From Planomicrobium sp. CPCC 101110 (lineage in GTDB: Bacteria; Bacillota; Bacilli; Bacillales_A; Planococcaceae), in assembly GCF_007859395.1 (NCBI RefSeq), contig NZ_VOHD01000012.1:1-64000 (forward strand): a stretch of 64,000 bases of DNA, given 5' to 3'. The position numbers were made by a program, and so were the translations under genes. The stretch's first letter is position 1, and each line of letters starts with the position of its first letter. Shown piece by piece: positions 31,858 through 39,884 of the stretch. The notes under the pieces were generated by a model, which was given only the letters and a program-made list of their open reading frames with translations, was not told where the DNA came from and made no database searches.

Positions 31858-32882
31858 CACTTGAAATTCTAGGAATAGCGGTTCTTTGGTTGTTCTTGTT
31901 CTTTTACGTCATTGTAGGGTCAATCGATTTTGGGGCCGGCTTCTTCAACGCTTATAGCGCGTTCACCAATAAACAGCATATTTTGACCAATATCATTCAG
32001 CGCTACTTATCGCCTGTATGGGAAGTCACGAATGTTTTCTTCGTGTTCTTCTTTGTCGGTATGATCGGCTTTTTCCCGCTGACGGCTTATTATTACGGAA
32101 CAACGCTTTTGGTTCCCGCGAGCCTTGCTTTGATTTTGCTGTCAATTCGCGGTTCTTATTATGCATTTGCGACATACGGTGCCAAAATCAACCACCGCGG
32201 CTATATTTACATGTATGGATTATCGGGCTTGCTTTTGCCGGCGTCTCTTTCGCCGGTGCTTGCCATGTCCGAAGGCGGCTTTATCAATATGGTCAATGAT
32301 TCGCCGCAGCTTGATTACTGGGCATTGTTTACAAGCCCGCTGACTTGGAGCATCGTCGTGTTGAGTTTGACTGCGGTATTATACATTTCCGCTGTCTTCC
32401 TGACCTGGTACGCCAATAAAGCAGGAGATGAAAAAGCGACAGACTTGATGCGCAAATACGCGCTTGTCTGGGCAGGACCGGCAATCATTACGGCAACCGG
32501 CATCATCTTTGAATTGCGGACGCACAACGCCGAGCATTTTGCGCGTATCATGGATTTGTGGTGGCTGTTTGGAATATCGTCCTTGTTGTTCCTGGGAACG
32601 GTGTTCCTGATCTGGAAGCGAAGAAAGTATGGTTTGGCTTTCATCCTGTTGGTGGGGCAATTCTTCACAGCCTTTTTCGCCTACGGAATATCCCATTATC
32701 CATATCTTCTGTATCCGCACCTGACGATTTACGATAGCTTCACGAATGAGACGATGGCCATTTCATTGATTATCGCGTTTGTAGCAGGATTGGGCTTGTT
32801 GCTTCCATCACTTTACCTGCTATTCCGCCTGTTCTTGTTCGATAAAGATTACGTAAAAGGGAAATCGGATTACCACGCCTGA
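31854..32882 (+). CDS. cydB: Cytochrome bd-type quinol oxidase subunit II
   Basis: CydB-family subunit II (342 residues) with about nine hydrophobic helices; it pairs with CydA in the oxidase. The N-terminal 'GIAVLWLFLFFYVIVGSIDFGAGFF' is typical of the YthB type, and a 'GYIYMYGLSGLLLP' segment follows the second helix pair. Start ATG overlaps the cydA stop (ATGA). A small third subunit gene follows 27 bases downstream. Confidence 0.93.
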   Translation: MTLEILGIAVLWLFLFFYVIVGSIDFGAGFFNAYSAFTNKQHILTNIIQRYLSPVWEVTNVFFVFFFVGMIGFFPLTAYYYGTTLLVPASLALILLSIRGSYYAFATYGAKINHRGYIYMYGLSGLLLPASLSPVLAMSEGGFINMVNDSPQLDYWALFTSPLTWSIVVLSLTAVLYISAVFLTWYANKAGDEKATDLMRKYALVWAGPAIITATGIIFELRTHNAEHFARIMDLWWLFGISSLLFLGTVFLIWKRRKYGLAFILLVGQFFTAFFAYGISHYPYLLYPHLTIYDSFTNETMAISLIIAFVAGLGLLLPSLYLLFRLFLFDKDYVKGKSDYHA

Positions 32883-32909
32883 TTTTGGGCGTTAAAGGAG
32901 GAGACAGTT

Positions 32910-33023
32910 ATGCTGCAGGATTTCTTGATCTTTTATGCCCCGTTTTTAGTGTTATTTACATCCATCGCTTTTGGGTTCTGGTTTTCATTGAAAGATGGGC
33001 CAGCAACAAAAGATGAAAAATAA
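32910..33023 (+). CDS. CydS-like small subunit of the bd oxidase
   Basis: A 37-residue protein starting MLQDFLIFYAPFLVLF, with one transmembrane helix and the C-terminal pattern FWFSLKD. It has a very strong ribosome site (AAAGGAGGAG, 6 bases before ATG) and lies directly after cydB, before the operon terminator. The layout 'FLI.YAP' near the start and 'FW..LKD' after the helix resembles CydS, the single-helix third subunit seen in the Geobacillus thermodenitrificans bd oxidase; I compare from memory. It likely caps CydA near the haems. Confidence 0.85.
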   Translation: MLQDFLIFYAPFLVLFTSIAFGFWFSLKDGPATKDEK

Positions 33024-33030
33024 TTAGCAA

Positions 33031-33079
33031 GGCTGTCCCGTAAGGTCATGAAAATGGCTTTTGGGACAGCCTCTTTTTT
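33031..33079 (+). terminator. Terminator of the cydAB-cydS operon
   Basis: GGCTGTCCC (33031-33039) pairs with GGGACAGCC (33063-33071), followed by CTTTTTT. The loop of 23 bases is long but the stem is perfect. Confidence 0.85.
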
Positions 33080-33194
33080 GCGTTTGGGGAGAAGTTTTTC
33101 AGAGAAGTTAGAACTCAGCAGAAAAAAGTTGGAACTCGATACCGAAAAGCCGCAACCCGCAATCCAAGGCAAAAACCATCCAACAGCATCCTTG

Positions 33195-33227
33195 CTGCCG
33201 AGCCTAAACGGCCACTTCCGCCTTTCA
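33195..33227 (+). repeat. Remnant 3' end of a structured intergenic repeat
   Basis: The stretch GAGCCTAAACGGCCACTTCCGC matches the 3' end of the complete units that follow (one base different in the shared core), but its 5' half is missing. It therefore looks like a truncated unit at the left end of the cluster. Confidence 0.6.
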
Positions 33228-33228
33228 T

Positions 33229-33342
33229 TGTCTAGCTGCAGTGGCCAGGCTCTCGGGTCATAAGCCGTTCTGCTGCGGCGGCGAATGCCTCCTCGCAGTC
33301 CGTCTTATGCCTGTCGAGCCTAAACGGCCCCTTCCGCTTTTC
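33229..33342 (+). repeat. Structured intergenic repeat, unit 1
   Basis: A 114-base unit running from TGTCTAGCT to CTTCCGCTTTTCT. The ends fold: GGCC (33243-33246) with GGCC (33326-33329), then AGGCTC (33247-33252) with GAGCCT (33316-33321), leaving an AAAC bulge on the 3' side only. An inner helix CATAAG/CTTATG (33259-33264, 33304-33309) encloses a GC-rich head with CTGCGGCGGC and GCCTCCTCGC. It is an exact twin of unit 3. Confidence 0.85.
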
Positions 33343-33346
33343 TTTG

Positions 33347-33466
33347 TGTCTAGCTATAGCGCCTAGCTCCTCGAGGTCACTTCAGGCTGGAAGCAGTGGC
33401 AAAATGCGCCACAGCTTCCAGTCTTCCAGTGCTTGTCGGAGCTGACACAGGCGCCTCCGCCTTTCA
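33347..33466 (+). repeat. Structured intergenic repeat, unit 2
   Basis: This unit shares the conserved start TGTCTAGCT, the TCGAGGTCA block and the CTCCGC end with units 1 and 3, but has different stems. GCGCCT (33359-33364) pairs with AGGCGC (33449-33454) and AGCTCC (33365-33370) with GGAGCT (33438-33443), again leaving a one-sided bulge (GACAC). The head is a long hairpin, CTGGAAGC..GCTTCCAG. Same architecture, different sequence. Confidence 0.8.
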
Positions 33467-33467
33467 T

Positions 33468-33581
33468 TGTCTAGCTGCAGTGGCCAGGCTCTCGGGTCAT
33501 AAGCCGTTCTGCTGCGGCGGCGAATGCCTCCTCGCAGTCCGTCTTATGCCTGTCGAGCCTAAACGGCCCCTTCCGCTTTTC
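33468..33581 (+). repeat. Structured intergenic repeat, unit 3 (identical to unit 1)
   Basis: Bases 33456-33588 are identical over 133 bp to 33217-33349, at a period of 239 bp. The unit ends 7 bases before the -10 box of rlmCD. Perfect identity implies a recent duplication or gene conversion within the cluster. Confidence 0.9.
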
Positions 33582-33585
33582 TTTG

Positions 33586-33594
33586 TGTTATAAT
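33586..33594 (+). promoter_or_regulatory. Extended -10 promoter of rlmCD at the repeat edge
   Basis: TGTTATAAT, a perfect extended -10, begins within the last bases of the 133-bp duplicated block and lies 28 bases before the rlmCD start. The -35 region would fall inside repeat unit 3, where no good -35 is seen. Confidence 0.6.
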
Positions 33595-33621
33595 ACGAAA
33601 AGTTGAAATGGAGTGAACACT

Positions 33622-34992
33622 TTGAAACCAGTACAAAAAAATGATCGCTTGCTCGTTCGTGTGGAAGATTTGACGCATGACGGCGCAGGTGTTGCTAAAG
33701 TAGAGGGGTACCCGCTTTTTATCCATGGCGCATTGCCGGGTGAAGATGTGGAAGTCCATGTGTTGAAAACCTTGAAATCCTATGGCTTCGCTAAATTGCT
33801 CGAGGTCAAACATGCTTCGCCGTTCCGTGTGACGGCTCCTTGTCCGGTCTTTGACACATGCGGCGGCTGCCAGATCCAGCACCTGTCTTATGAGGGACAA
33901 ATGACATTCAAGCGCAAGCTGGTGCGCGACGCTATCACGCGCATCGGCAAATTGCCGGATGTGCCGGTTCATCCGGTGAAAGGCATGGAGAATCCATGGC
34001 GCTACCGCAACAAATCCCAGATCCCGTTCGGCACCGATAATGGGCGCGTTGTTGCCGGTTTCTACCAGAACCGTTCGCATGATATTGCCGATACCGATAT
34101 TTGCATCATCCAGACACCGGAAGCGGACGCCATCATGGCCGCTTTGAAAAAAAGAATGCCGGAAATGGGCATTGAACCTTATGATGAACAAACGCACCGC
34201 GGCATGCTGCGCCACGTCGTGGTCCGCAAAGGGCGCGCGACAGACGAGATCATGGTTGTCCTTGTCACGAAGAAAAAGAAATTCCCGCAAGCCCAAAAGG
34301 CGATTGAACTGATCCGGACGCTTGTGCCGGAAGTGACATCGATCGTCCAAAATGTCAACGGCGAAAAAACCAACGTCATTTTTGGCAATGAAACTTTCAC
34401 CCTTTGGGGCAAAGATGTTATCGAAGACCGGATTGGCGATGTCCGTTTTGAAATTTCCGCTCGGTCGTTTTACCAAGTCAATCCAGAACAGACGGATGTC
34501 TTATACGGGCAAGCGCTGGAATACGCACAGCTAAGTGGCGACGAAACAGTGATTGACGCATACTGCGGAATAGGGACGATTTCCCTGTTCCTTGCACAAA
34601 AAGCGAAATTCGTCATGGGCGTTGAAATTGTGCCGCAGGCGATCGAAGACGCGAAGCGCAATGCCGAATTGAACGGCTTTACGAATACGTTGTTTGAAGC
34701 GGGGCCGGCGGAACAGGTCATTCCGCGCTGGTATAAGGAAGGCAAGACAGCGGACGTCCTCATGGTCGATCCGCCCCGCAAAGGCTGCGATGAACAGCTC
34801 TTGCAGACCATTCTAAAACAGCGTCCAGGACGTGTTGTCTATGTATCCTGCAACCCTGCAACTTTGGCGCGCGACTTGCGCATCTTGGAAGACGGCGGCT
34901 ACCGCACAAAAGAAGTGCAGCCTGTCGATATGTTCCCGCAGTCCACGCATTGCGAAGCTGTGGCTTGGCTGGAACTGGCCGAACAGATCTGA
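33622..34992 (+). CDS. rlmCD: 23S rRNA (uracil-C5)-methyltransferase RlmCD
   Basis: RlmCD (about 456 residues) makes m5U in 23S rRNA (U747 and U1939 in B. subtilis). It has an N-terminal TRAM domain, an iron-sulfur cysteine cluster ('APCPVFDTCGGCQIQH' plus a later Cys), a SAM domain 'DAYCGIGTISLF', 'MVDPPRKG' and the catalytic Cys in 'YVSCNPATLARDL'. I choose TTG 33622, 8 bases after GGAG; the GTG at 33613 overlaps that ribosome site. Its position after dgkB matches yefA in B. subtilis. A paralogue sits at the right window edge. Confidence 0.9.
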   Translation: MKPVQKNDRLLVRVEDLTHDGAGVAKVEGYPLFIHGALPGEDVEVHVLKTLKSYGFAKLLEVKHASPFRVTAPCPVFDTCGGCQIQHLSYEGQMTFKRKLVRDAITRIGKLPDVPVHPVKGMENPWRYRNKSQIPFGTDNGRVVAGFYQNRSHDIADTDICIIQTPEADAIMAALKKRMPEMGIEPYDEQTHRGMLRHVVVRKGRATDEIMVVLVTKKKKFPQAQKAIELIRTLVPEVTSIVQNVNGEKTNVIFGNETFTLWGKDVIEDRIGDVRFEISARSFYQVNPEQTDVLYGQALEYAQLSGDETVIDAYCGIGTISLFLAQKAKFVMGVEIVPQAIEDAKRNAELNGFTNTLFEAGPAEQVIPRWYKEGKTADVLMVDPPRKGCDEQLLQTILKQRPGRVVYVSCNPATLARDLRILEDGGYRTKEVQPVDMFPQSTHCEAVAWLELAEQI

Positions 34993-35132
34993 TTGGAACG
35001 TGTTCGATAGAAAGCGCCTTATGGACAATCAATCAAATATTTGCTGAAGAAGTAAAGCAGAAAATTTAGAAGCGCGGACATGCACTTTTTAAATCGTCTG
35101 CTTTTGCTTTGGAACGGGAGGATATGAAATCT

Positions 35133-36110
35133 ATGAAAGAAAACTTTTGGCAGGATTTGCCGAAACCATTTTTTGTGCTTGCGCCAATGGAAGATGTGAC
35201 GGATGTGGTTTTTCGCCATGTAGTAAGCAAAGCTGGCAGACCGGATGTATTTTTTACTGAGTTTACAAATACGGAGAGCTATTGCCATCCGGAAGGAATG
35301 AAAAGCGTGCGCGGCCGTTTGCTTTTCACTGAAGATGAACAGCCGATGGTCGCACATATATGGGGGGACAAGCCTGAATTTTTCCGTCAAATGAGCATCG
35401 GCATGGCAGAGATGGGATTCAAGGGCATAGATATCAATATGGGCTGTCCAGTGCCGAATGTCGCATCCAGAGGCAAAGGAAGCGGTCTGATACTCCGTCC
35501 GGAGGCTGCTGCAGAAATCATCCAAGCGGCAAAAGCTGGAGGCTTGCCGGTAAGCGTGAAAACGCGGCTTGGCTATACAGAGCTGGATGAGTGGCATGAC
35601 TGGCTTACCCATATATTAAAACAGGATATTGCCAACCTTTCCATCCACTTACGCACAAGAAAAGAAATGAGCCAAGTGGATGCGCATTGGGAGCTGATTC
35701 CGGAAATTAAAAAATTGCGCGATCAAATAGCGCCGAACACGCTGCTGACGATCAACGGCGATATTCCTGACCGTGAAACAGGGTTGAAACTTGTAGAACA
35801 ATACGGCGTGGACGGAGTAATGATCGGGCGCGGTATTTTTAAAAATCCGTTCGCCTTTGAAAAAGAGCCGAAAGAACATGGCAGTGAAGAACTTCTTGAT
35901 CTTCTCAGGCTGCACCTGGACCTTCATGACAAATATATAGAAGAATTGCCGCGCTCAATCAGCGGACTTCACCGCTTCTTCAAAATATACGTCAAAGGAT
36001 TCCGAGGAGCAGGCGAATTAAGAAATCAATTGATGAATACAAAATCAACGGATGAAGTGCGTGCACTGCTCAAAAATCTCGAGCCTGACAATGTTGAGCA
36101 ATTGGTTTAA
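35133..36110 (+). CDS. tRNA-dihydrouridine synthase (Dus2/YfjN type)
   Basis: A 325-residue FMN-dependent TIM-barrel enzyme that reduces uridine to dihydrouridine in tRNA. Family marks: '[13 protein letters not shown]' at strand 1, catalytic Cys in '[17 protein letters not shown]', 'VSVKTRLGY' and the FMN phosphate loop '[12 protein letters not shown]'. Length equals B. subtilis YfjN. ATG 35133 is preferred: the ATG at 35124 is only 2 bases from the GGGAGG site. It is a single gene after rlmCD. Confidence 0.9.
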   Translation: MKENFWQDLPKPFFVLAPMEDVTDVVFRHVVSKAGRPDVFFTEFTNTESYCHPEGMKSVRGRLLFTEDEQPMVAHIWGDKPEFFRQMSIGMAEMGFKGIDINMGCPVPNVASRGKGSGLILRPEAAAEIIQAAKAGGLPVSVKTRLGYTELDEWHDWLTHILKQDIANLSIHLRTRKEMSQVDAHWELIPEIKKLRDQIAPNTLLTINGDIPDRETGLKLVEQYGVDGVMIGRGIFKNPFAFEKEPKEHGSEELLDLLRLHLDLHDKYIEELPRSISGLHRFFKIYVKGFRGAGELRNQLMNTKSTDEVRALLKNLEPDNVEQLV

Positions 36111-36147
36111 CCATATTATGGCCGGCCATTTTAGAGTTGGGATGCGC

Positions 36148-36191
36148 CTGGTATTCCAGGTATGGGGAAACTAGGGCCGGCTCTAGTTTCC
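36148..36191 (+). other. Two tandem hairpins upstream of a terminator
   Basis: CCTGG-TATT-CCAGG (36148-36161) and GGAAACTAG..CTAGTTTCC (36167-36191, 9 bp perfect) follow each other between the dihydrouridine synthase gene and a terminator. No gene spans them. They could protect the mRNA 3' end or be part of a small RNA. Confidence 0.5.
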
Positions 36192-36198
36192 AAACTGA

Positions 36199-36238
36199 AA
36201 AGACCGTTAGAATCCTTGGTGATTCTTGCGGTCTTTTT
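36199..36238 (+). terminator. Terminator upstream of the K+ channel gene
   Basis: AAAGACCG-x-TAGAATC pairs with GATTCT-x-GCGGTCTTT and is followed by a T run. It closes the transcript of the dihydrouridine synthase gene. Confidence 0.88.
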
Positions 36239-36346
36239 TATTTTAGGCGAAAAAATAATAAAACAAACCCTTATGTGCGTTGTATACTAGAAGAAAAAGA
36301 AATTCCTTCCATCTTCGATGAACTTTGAAAAAGGGGCGTGAGAATT

Positions 36347-37111
36347 ATGATCATTTTAAAGAAGTTGTATTTTCAAGCCACTAATCTTTCTTGGCTGGTC
36401 TTAACTGCCTGTACAATAGCCCTGATTATTTTCAGTACATTGCTGCTGCCGCTCATTGAGCCAGGGACTTTTACAAACCATATGGACGCCCTGTGGTTCA
36501 CGATGACGACCATGCTGACGGTTGGCTATGGGGATTTGTTTCCGGCGACAACCGGGGGAAGAATTTTCACGGTCCTTTTTCTATACATCATAGGAATCGG
36601 GTTGTTTGCTTCATTTATCGGCAAAGCGGTGGATAGTTTGACGTTTTATAGGCGCCAAAAAGAAAGAGGGGATTTGATGTTTGAAGGAAAAAACCATATC
36701 GTGATCATCGACTGGTCGCATAAAGCGGAAAACGCCATGAAGGACATTTTGGAGAGGGACGCAAAAGTGCAGATTGTTGTAATCGATACGATCGAAAAAG
36801 CGAAAGAGATAAACGAGCGCATCCATTTTATCCGCGGCAGGGCTACAGATGCAGACGTCCTGCGAAAAGCCAATGCCCAGCATGCCAAAGCAGTATTGAT
36901 TTTTTCCGATGATAAAATCGATGACCAGATGCTTGCGGACGGCAAATCGCTGATGATTGCCTGTGCAGTCGAACGCATCTCTCCCGGTGTCCATACGACA
37001 GTGGAAATTGAACGTGAAGAGCACATCCTGAACTTTTCACATATCAAGGTAGATAATTTCATTTTGTCGAATGCCACTATAGCGAAGCTCGCGGTCGACT
37101 CGATTTTGTAG
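36347..37111 (+). CDS. Potassium channel with RCK (TrkA-N) domain
   Basis: A 254-residue two-helix K+ channel of the YugO type. The pore shows the selectivity filter 'TVGYGD' after a pore helix ('DALWFTMTTML'), flanked by helices 'SWLVLTACTIALIIFSTLL' and 'FTVLFLYIIGIGLFASFIG'. The C-terminal RCK Rossmann domain starts at 'NHIVIIDWSHKAENAM' and has 'VIDT' and 'FIRGRATDADVL'. It should gate K+ flux in response to a bound nucleotide or ion. ATG 36347 is 10 bases after AAGGGG; the GTG at 36338 is too close. Confidence 0.9.
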   Translation: MIILKKLYFQATNLSWLVLTACTIALIIFSTLLLPLIEPGTFTNHMDALWFTMTTMLTVGYGDLFPATTGGRIFTVLFLYIIGIGLFASFIGKAVDSLTFYRRQKERGDLMFEGKNHIVIIDWSHKAENAMKDILERDAKVQIVVIDTIEKAKEINERIHFIRGRATDADVLRKANAQHAKAVLIFSDDKIDDQMLADGKSLMIACAVERISPGVHTTVEIEREEHILNFSHIKVDNFILSNATIAKLAVDSIL

Positions 37112-37141
37112 CCGTTCATCCATCAGCGAACAGATAGCAGG

Positions 37142-37167
37142 CGGCCGCAATATTGCGGCCGTTTTTT
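37142..37167 (+). terminator. Terminator after the K+ channel gene
   Basis: A perfect 20-base palindrome, CGGCCGCAAT/ATTGCGGCCG, is followed by six T. It also contains a NotI-like GCGGCCGC core. Confidence 0.9.
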
Positions 37168-37255
37168 AATTGGATTTTCCTTTTTTAGGTTTTAGAAAAT
37201 GGAAGAAGGGGGTAAAAGATACGTAGATACATTGAACAAGGAGAGAAAGAACATC

Positions 37256-37408
37256 ATGGAGCACCAAATACCAGAATCGAAGTTTGAAGATAAGCGCAGC
37301 AATATAATTGAAGACCTTGTCGCACAAAATGTCTTTAAGATTGATGGCAGACAGTTGTATGAATTATCCTTATATGAATTGATGAAAACTTATACAGAAA
37401 AAAATTGA
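37256..37408 (+). CDS. FbpA-like small protein
   Basis: A 50-residue protein whose second half ('LVAQNVFKIDGRQLYELSL') matches the pattern of the Fur-regulated basic protein A family (aliphatic-rich helix, then 'GRQLYELTLSEL'). In B. subtilis FbpA takes part in the iron-sparing response. No Fur box is visible upstream, so iron control is not supported here. AAGGAG lies 11 bases before ATG 37256; the frame runs upstream to 37199 without another ribosome site. Confidence 0.65.
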   Translation: MEHQIPESKFEDKRSNIIEDLVAQNVFKIDGRQLYELSLYELMKTYTEKN

Positions 37409-37430
37409 GCCGGTGCATTCCGGCTCTTTT
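37407..37430 (+). terminator. Terminator overlapping the FbpA-like stop codon
   Basis: GAGCCGG pairs with CCGGCTC around TGCATT, then TTTT. It begins inside the TGA stop codon. Confidence 0.85.
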
Positions 37431-37473
37431 CATTGGATAAAAATTTCGCTACCAATAGATTGGAGGAACTCGC

Positions 37474-38928
37474 ATGCACCAGAAGGAATTAGAGGAATAC
37501 CGCTTGACGAAATTGGATGAAATGACCATTGCCGACATGCAGCAAGAACTTGCCGAAGGCCGGATAACATCAGAAGAGCTGGTCTTGATGTACATGGAAA
37601 CCATTTCCCTTCGCGACCAAAACACCAACGCCATTTTGGAAATCAATCCGGATGCTCTGCAGATTGCGCAAGCCCTTGATTTTGAGCGGAAGCTAAAAGG
37701 GCCGCGTTCTTCATTGCACGGCATCCCGGTACTGGTGAAAGACAATATGGATACCGCCGATAAAATGCATACAAGCGCCGGGTCCCGGGCGCTGAAAGAC
37801 CATTATGCGTTAAAAGACGCCCAAGTGGTGGGAAAACTGCGTGAGGCGGGAGCGGTCATTTTAGGGAAAACGAACTTGACGGAATGGGCGAATTTCATGT
37901 CCGATAAAATGACCAACGGCTTCAGTTCAAGAGGCGGCCAGACAAAAAATCCATACGGCCCATTTGATGTAGGAGGCTCCAGCTCCGGTTCCGCAGCAGC
38001 TGTTGCATCCAACTTGGCGGCCGCTGCCCTTGGCACGGAGACATCCGGTTCTATCATCAACCCGGCTGTGCAGAATCATTTGGTCGGCATCAAACCGACA
38101 GTGGGTTTGGTCGGACGCACAGGCATCATTCCGATTTCCCATACACAAGATGTCCCGGGAACGCTTGCACGGACGGTGGAAGATGCGGTCGCGGTGTTCG
38201 CTTCGCTGATAGCTGTCGATCCGGAAGATCCCATCACCATTTTTGCCGAACCGTTTGAGAAGTACGATTGGTCGATCCACTTTAAAAAAGATGGGTTGCA
38301 GGGAGTGAAGCTGGGCGTGCCAAGAGGCCTCTTTGAAGACAGCATCTCTGCAGAGCACCGGGCTTTGTTTGAAGAAGCGCTTGGACAATTGCGGGCATGC
38401 GGCGCGGAAATCATCGATAATGTCGATCTTGGCGCCGATCAAGAGGATTTGGGATTTGCGGTGCTGCTGCATGAGTTCAAGGCCGGCCTTGACGCTTATT
38501 TAGGGAAATCCAATCCATTGAACCCGATCCGGTCATTGGAAGATGTGATTGCTTTCAACAACAAGCATCCGGAAGAGATGCTGCGCTTTGGCCAGAATCT
38601 TCTCGAACAAGCCAGCATGACGACCGGGAAACTTAATGAACGGGACTACATCGAAGCGCTTGAGCGAAACCGTTTTTTAGCTGCGGAACAAGGGATAGCC
38701 GCTACTTTGAAGGAAATTGGAGCAGACGCTTTCGTGTTGCCTCAGGATCACGGCTGCAATATTAACGCAGCAGCCGGTTTTCCGGCCATTGCTGTTCCTT
38801 ATCGGTTATCGGAGACAAAAGAACCCTTCGGCATTACGTTGACTTCCCACGCTTTCAGCGAGCCTAAGCTGATTGAATACGCCTATGCATTTGAACAGGC
38901 TGCCAAAGGGCGCGTCAAACCATATTAA
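37474..38928 (+). CDS. Amidase-signature family amidase (GatA paralogue)
   Basis: A 484-residue amidase-signature enzyme. The triad can be read: Lys89 in 'VLVKDNMDT', Ser169 in 'GGSSSGSAAAV' and nucleophile Ser193 in 'ETSGSIINP'. It resembles GatA (25431-26900) but stands alone without GatB/GatC. Its N-terminus ('MTIADMQQELAEGRITSEEL') is like peptide- or fatty-acid-amide amidases. The substrate is unknown; there is no signal peptide. GGAGG precedes the ATG. Confidence 0.88.
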   Translation: MHQKELEEYRLTKLDEMTIADMQQELAEGRITSEELVLMYMETISLRDQNTNAILEINPDALQIAQALDFERKLKGPRSSLHGIPVLVKDNMDTADKMHTSAGSRALKDHYALKDAQVVGKLREAGAVILGKTNLTEWANFMSDKMTNGFSSRGGQTKNPYGPFDVGGSSSGSAAAVASNLAAAALGTETSGSIINPAVQNHLVGIKPTVGLVGRTGIIPISHTQDVPGTLARTVEDAVAVFASLIAVDPEDPITIFAEPFEKYDWSIHFKKDGLQGVKLGVPRGLFEDSISAEHRALFEEALGQLRACGAEIIDNVDLGADQEDLGFAVLLHEFKAGLDAYLGKSNPLNPIRSLEDVIAFNNKHPEEMLRFGQNLLEQASMTTGKLNERDYIEALERNRFLAAEQGIAATLKEIGADAFVLPQDHGCNINAAAGFPAIAVPYRLSETKEPFGITLTSHAFSEPKLIEYAYAFEQAAKGRVKPY

Positions 38929-38960
38929 AAAAGCAAAGCCGGATTTTGGCTTTGCTTTTT
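38927..38960. terminator. Bidirectional terminator between amidase and TetR genes
   Basis: AAAAAGCAAAGCC pairs with GGCTTTGCTTTTT. It has T runs on both strands and serves the convergent amidase and TetR genes. Confidence 0.9.
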
Positions 38961-39819
38961 ATCTTTTTTGAAGCTGTTTCCATGCTTGTTCAAGCAAAAC
39001 GACCAGCGTTTTTTCATGCGCCGGAAAATTTGCCAAAGTTGCTAACACACTTTCACATACAATTTTCCGCGGTTTTCCGCTGCCCAGTTCTTCGGACAGA
39101 AAGATGACAAGTTGTTTGGCATCCGCTTCTTCTTCATCCAAGGTTTCAGCTTGTTCCTTCAGCTGGACGCTCAATGTTTCCAGTGAGGCAGCTTCAGCCG
39201 GTGCTTCGGTAGAAAGTTTATGTTCCCGGATAAATCTGTCTCCGGTCTCCATTTGTTTTGTGATCGTCGATTTCAAGCGCCTGATGATAAAATCGGCCAG
39301 CTTTTCAATCGGAAGTTCTTCTTCAGAGCTAAGCCTCCAAAGATGGATCAATTGCTGGATTGAACCATGGATCATGCCTGCATTCTCCAGTGCATATGGA
39401 GCGGCCTCTTCACCGAAAAGATCGATTATGCGCAAAGAAATCCATTCCAGTTCTGCCACGTACGTCTGCCTTGAAAAAAGCTTCAGTTCTTCTTCCTGCG
39501 AATAAAATATGCTTTCGTATAGCGTAAACAAGTTTTTCTCCTGATTCAGCTGGATCCGGATGCACAGTTGTTCAGCCAATACTTCGGGGTCGCTTGCTTC
39601 TTTGCCGACAGCGGCCGCCATTCTCTTTTGGCGGATTTCACTGCCGATGGATTCCATAATGGCAATGAGGCATTCGCTTTTCGAAGAGAAGTAATTATAG
39701 AAAGTCCCTTTTGAAACACCGGCTTCATCTAAAATGTCCTGGATGGATGAAGAGATATAGCCTTTATTGATAAACAACGAATAAGCGGCGTCGATGATTT
39801 TCTGTTTTTTTAAGTTCAT
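38959..39819 (-). CDS. TetR/AcrR-family transcriptional regulator
   Basis: A 286-residue regulator, longer than the usual 190-220. The N-terminal helix-turn-helix is clear ('KIIDAAYSLFINKGY', 'DILDEAGVSKGTFYNYF'); the rest is a ligand/dimer domain plus an extra helical C-terminus. It is transcribed away from an adjacent DHA2 efflux pump, so it most likely represses the pump until a drug binds. ATG 39819 is chosen because AAAGG lies 8 bases upstream; the GTG at 39828 abuts that site. Confidence 0.88.
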   Translation of the reverse strand: MNLKKQKIIDAAYSLFINKGYISSSIQDILDEAGVSKGTFYNYFSSKSECLIAIMESIGSEIRQKRMAAAVGKEASDPEVLAEQLCIRIQLNQEKNLFTLYESIFYSQEEELKLFSRQTYVAELEWISLRIIDLFGEEAAPYALENAGMIHGSIQQLIHLWRLSSEEELPIEKLADFIIRRLKSTITKQMETGDRFIREHKLSTEAPAEAASLETLSVQLKEQAETLDEEEADAKQLVIFLSEELGSGKPRKIVCESVLATLANFPAHEKTLVVLLEQAWKQLQKR

Positions 39820-39884
39820 TTTCTTCACCTTTGTACTATCAGTCTAGTCCTATCTTATCCTGTAATCCCTTTCAAATCAACTAG

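Noticed and set aside
33229-33581. Direct repeats considered as a CRISPR array
   Set aside because: Units are about 115 bases, adjacent rather than separated by unique 30-40-base spacers, and no cas genes are present.
33396-33593. 65-codon open frame inside the repeat cluster
   Set aside because: It is composed of repeat sequence, has no ribosome site and has no protein-like pattern.
36137-36328. 63-codon open frame after the dihydrouridine synthase gene
   Set aside because: It runs through two hairpins and a terminator and lacks a ribosome site.
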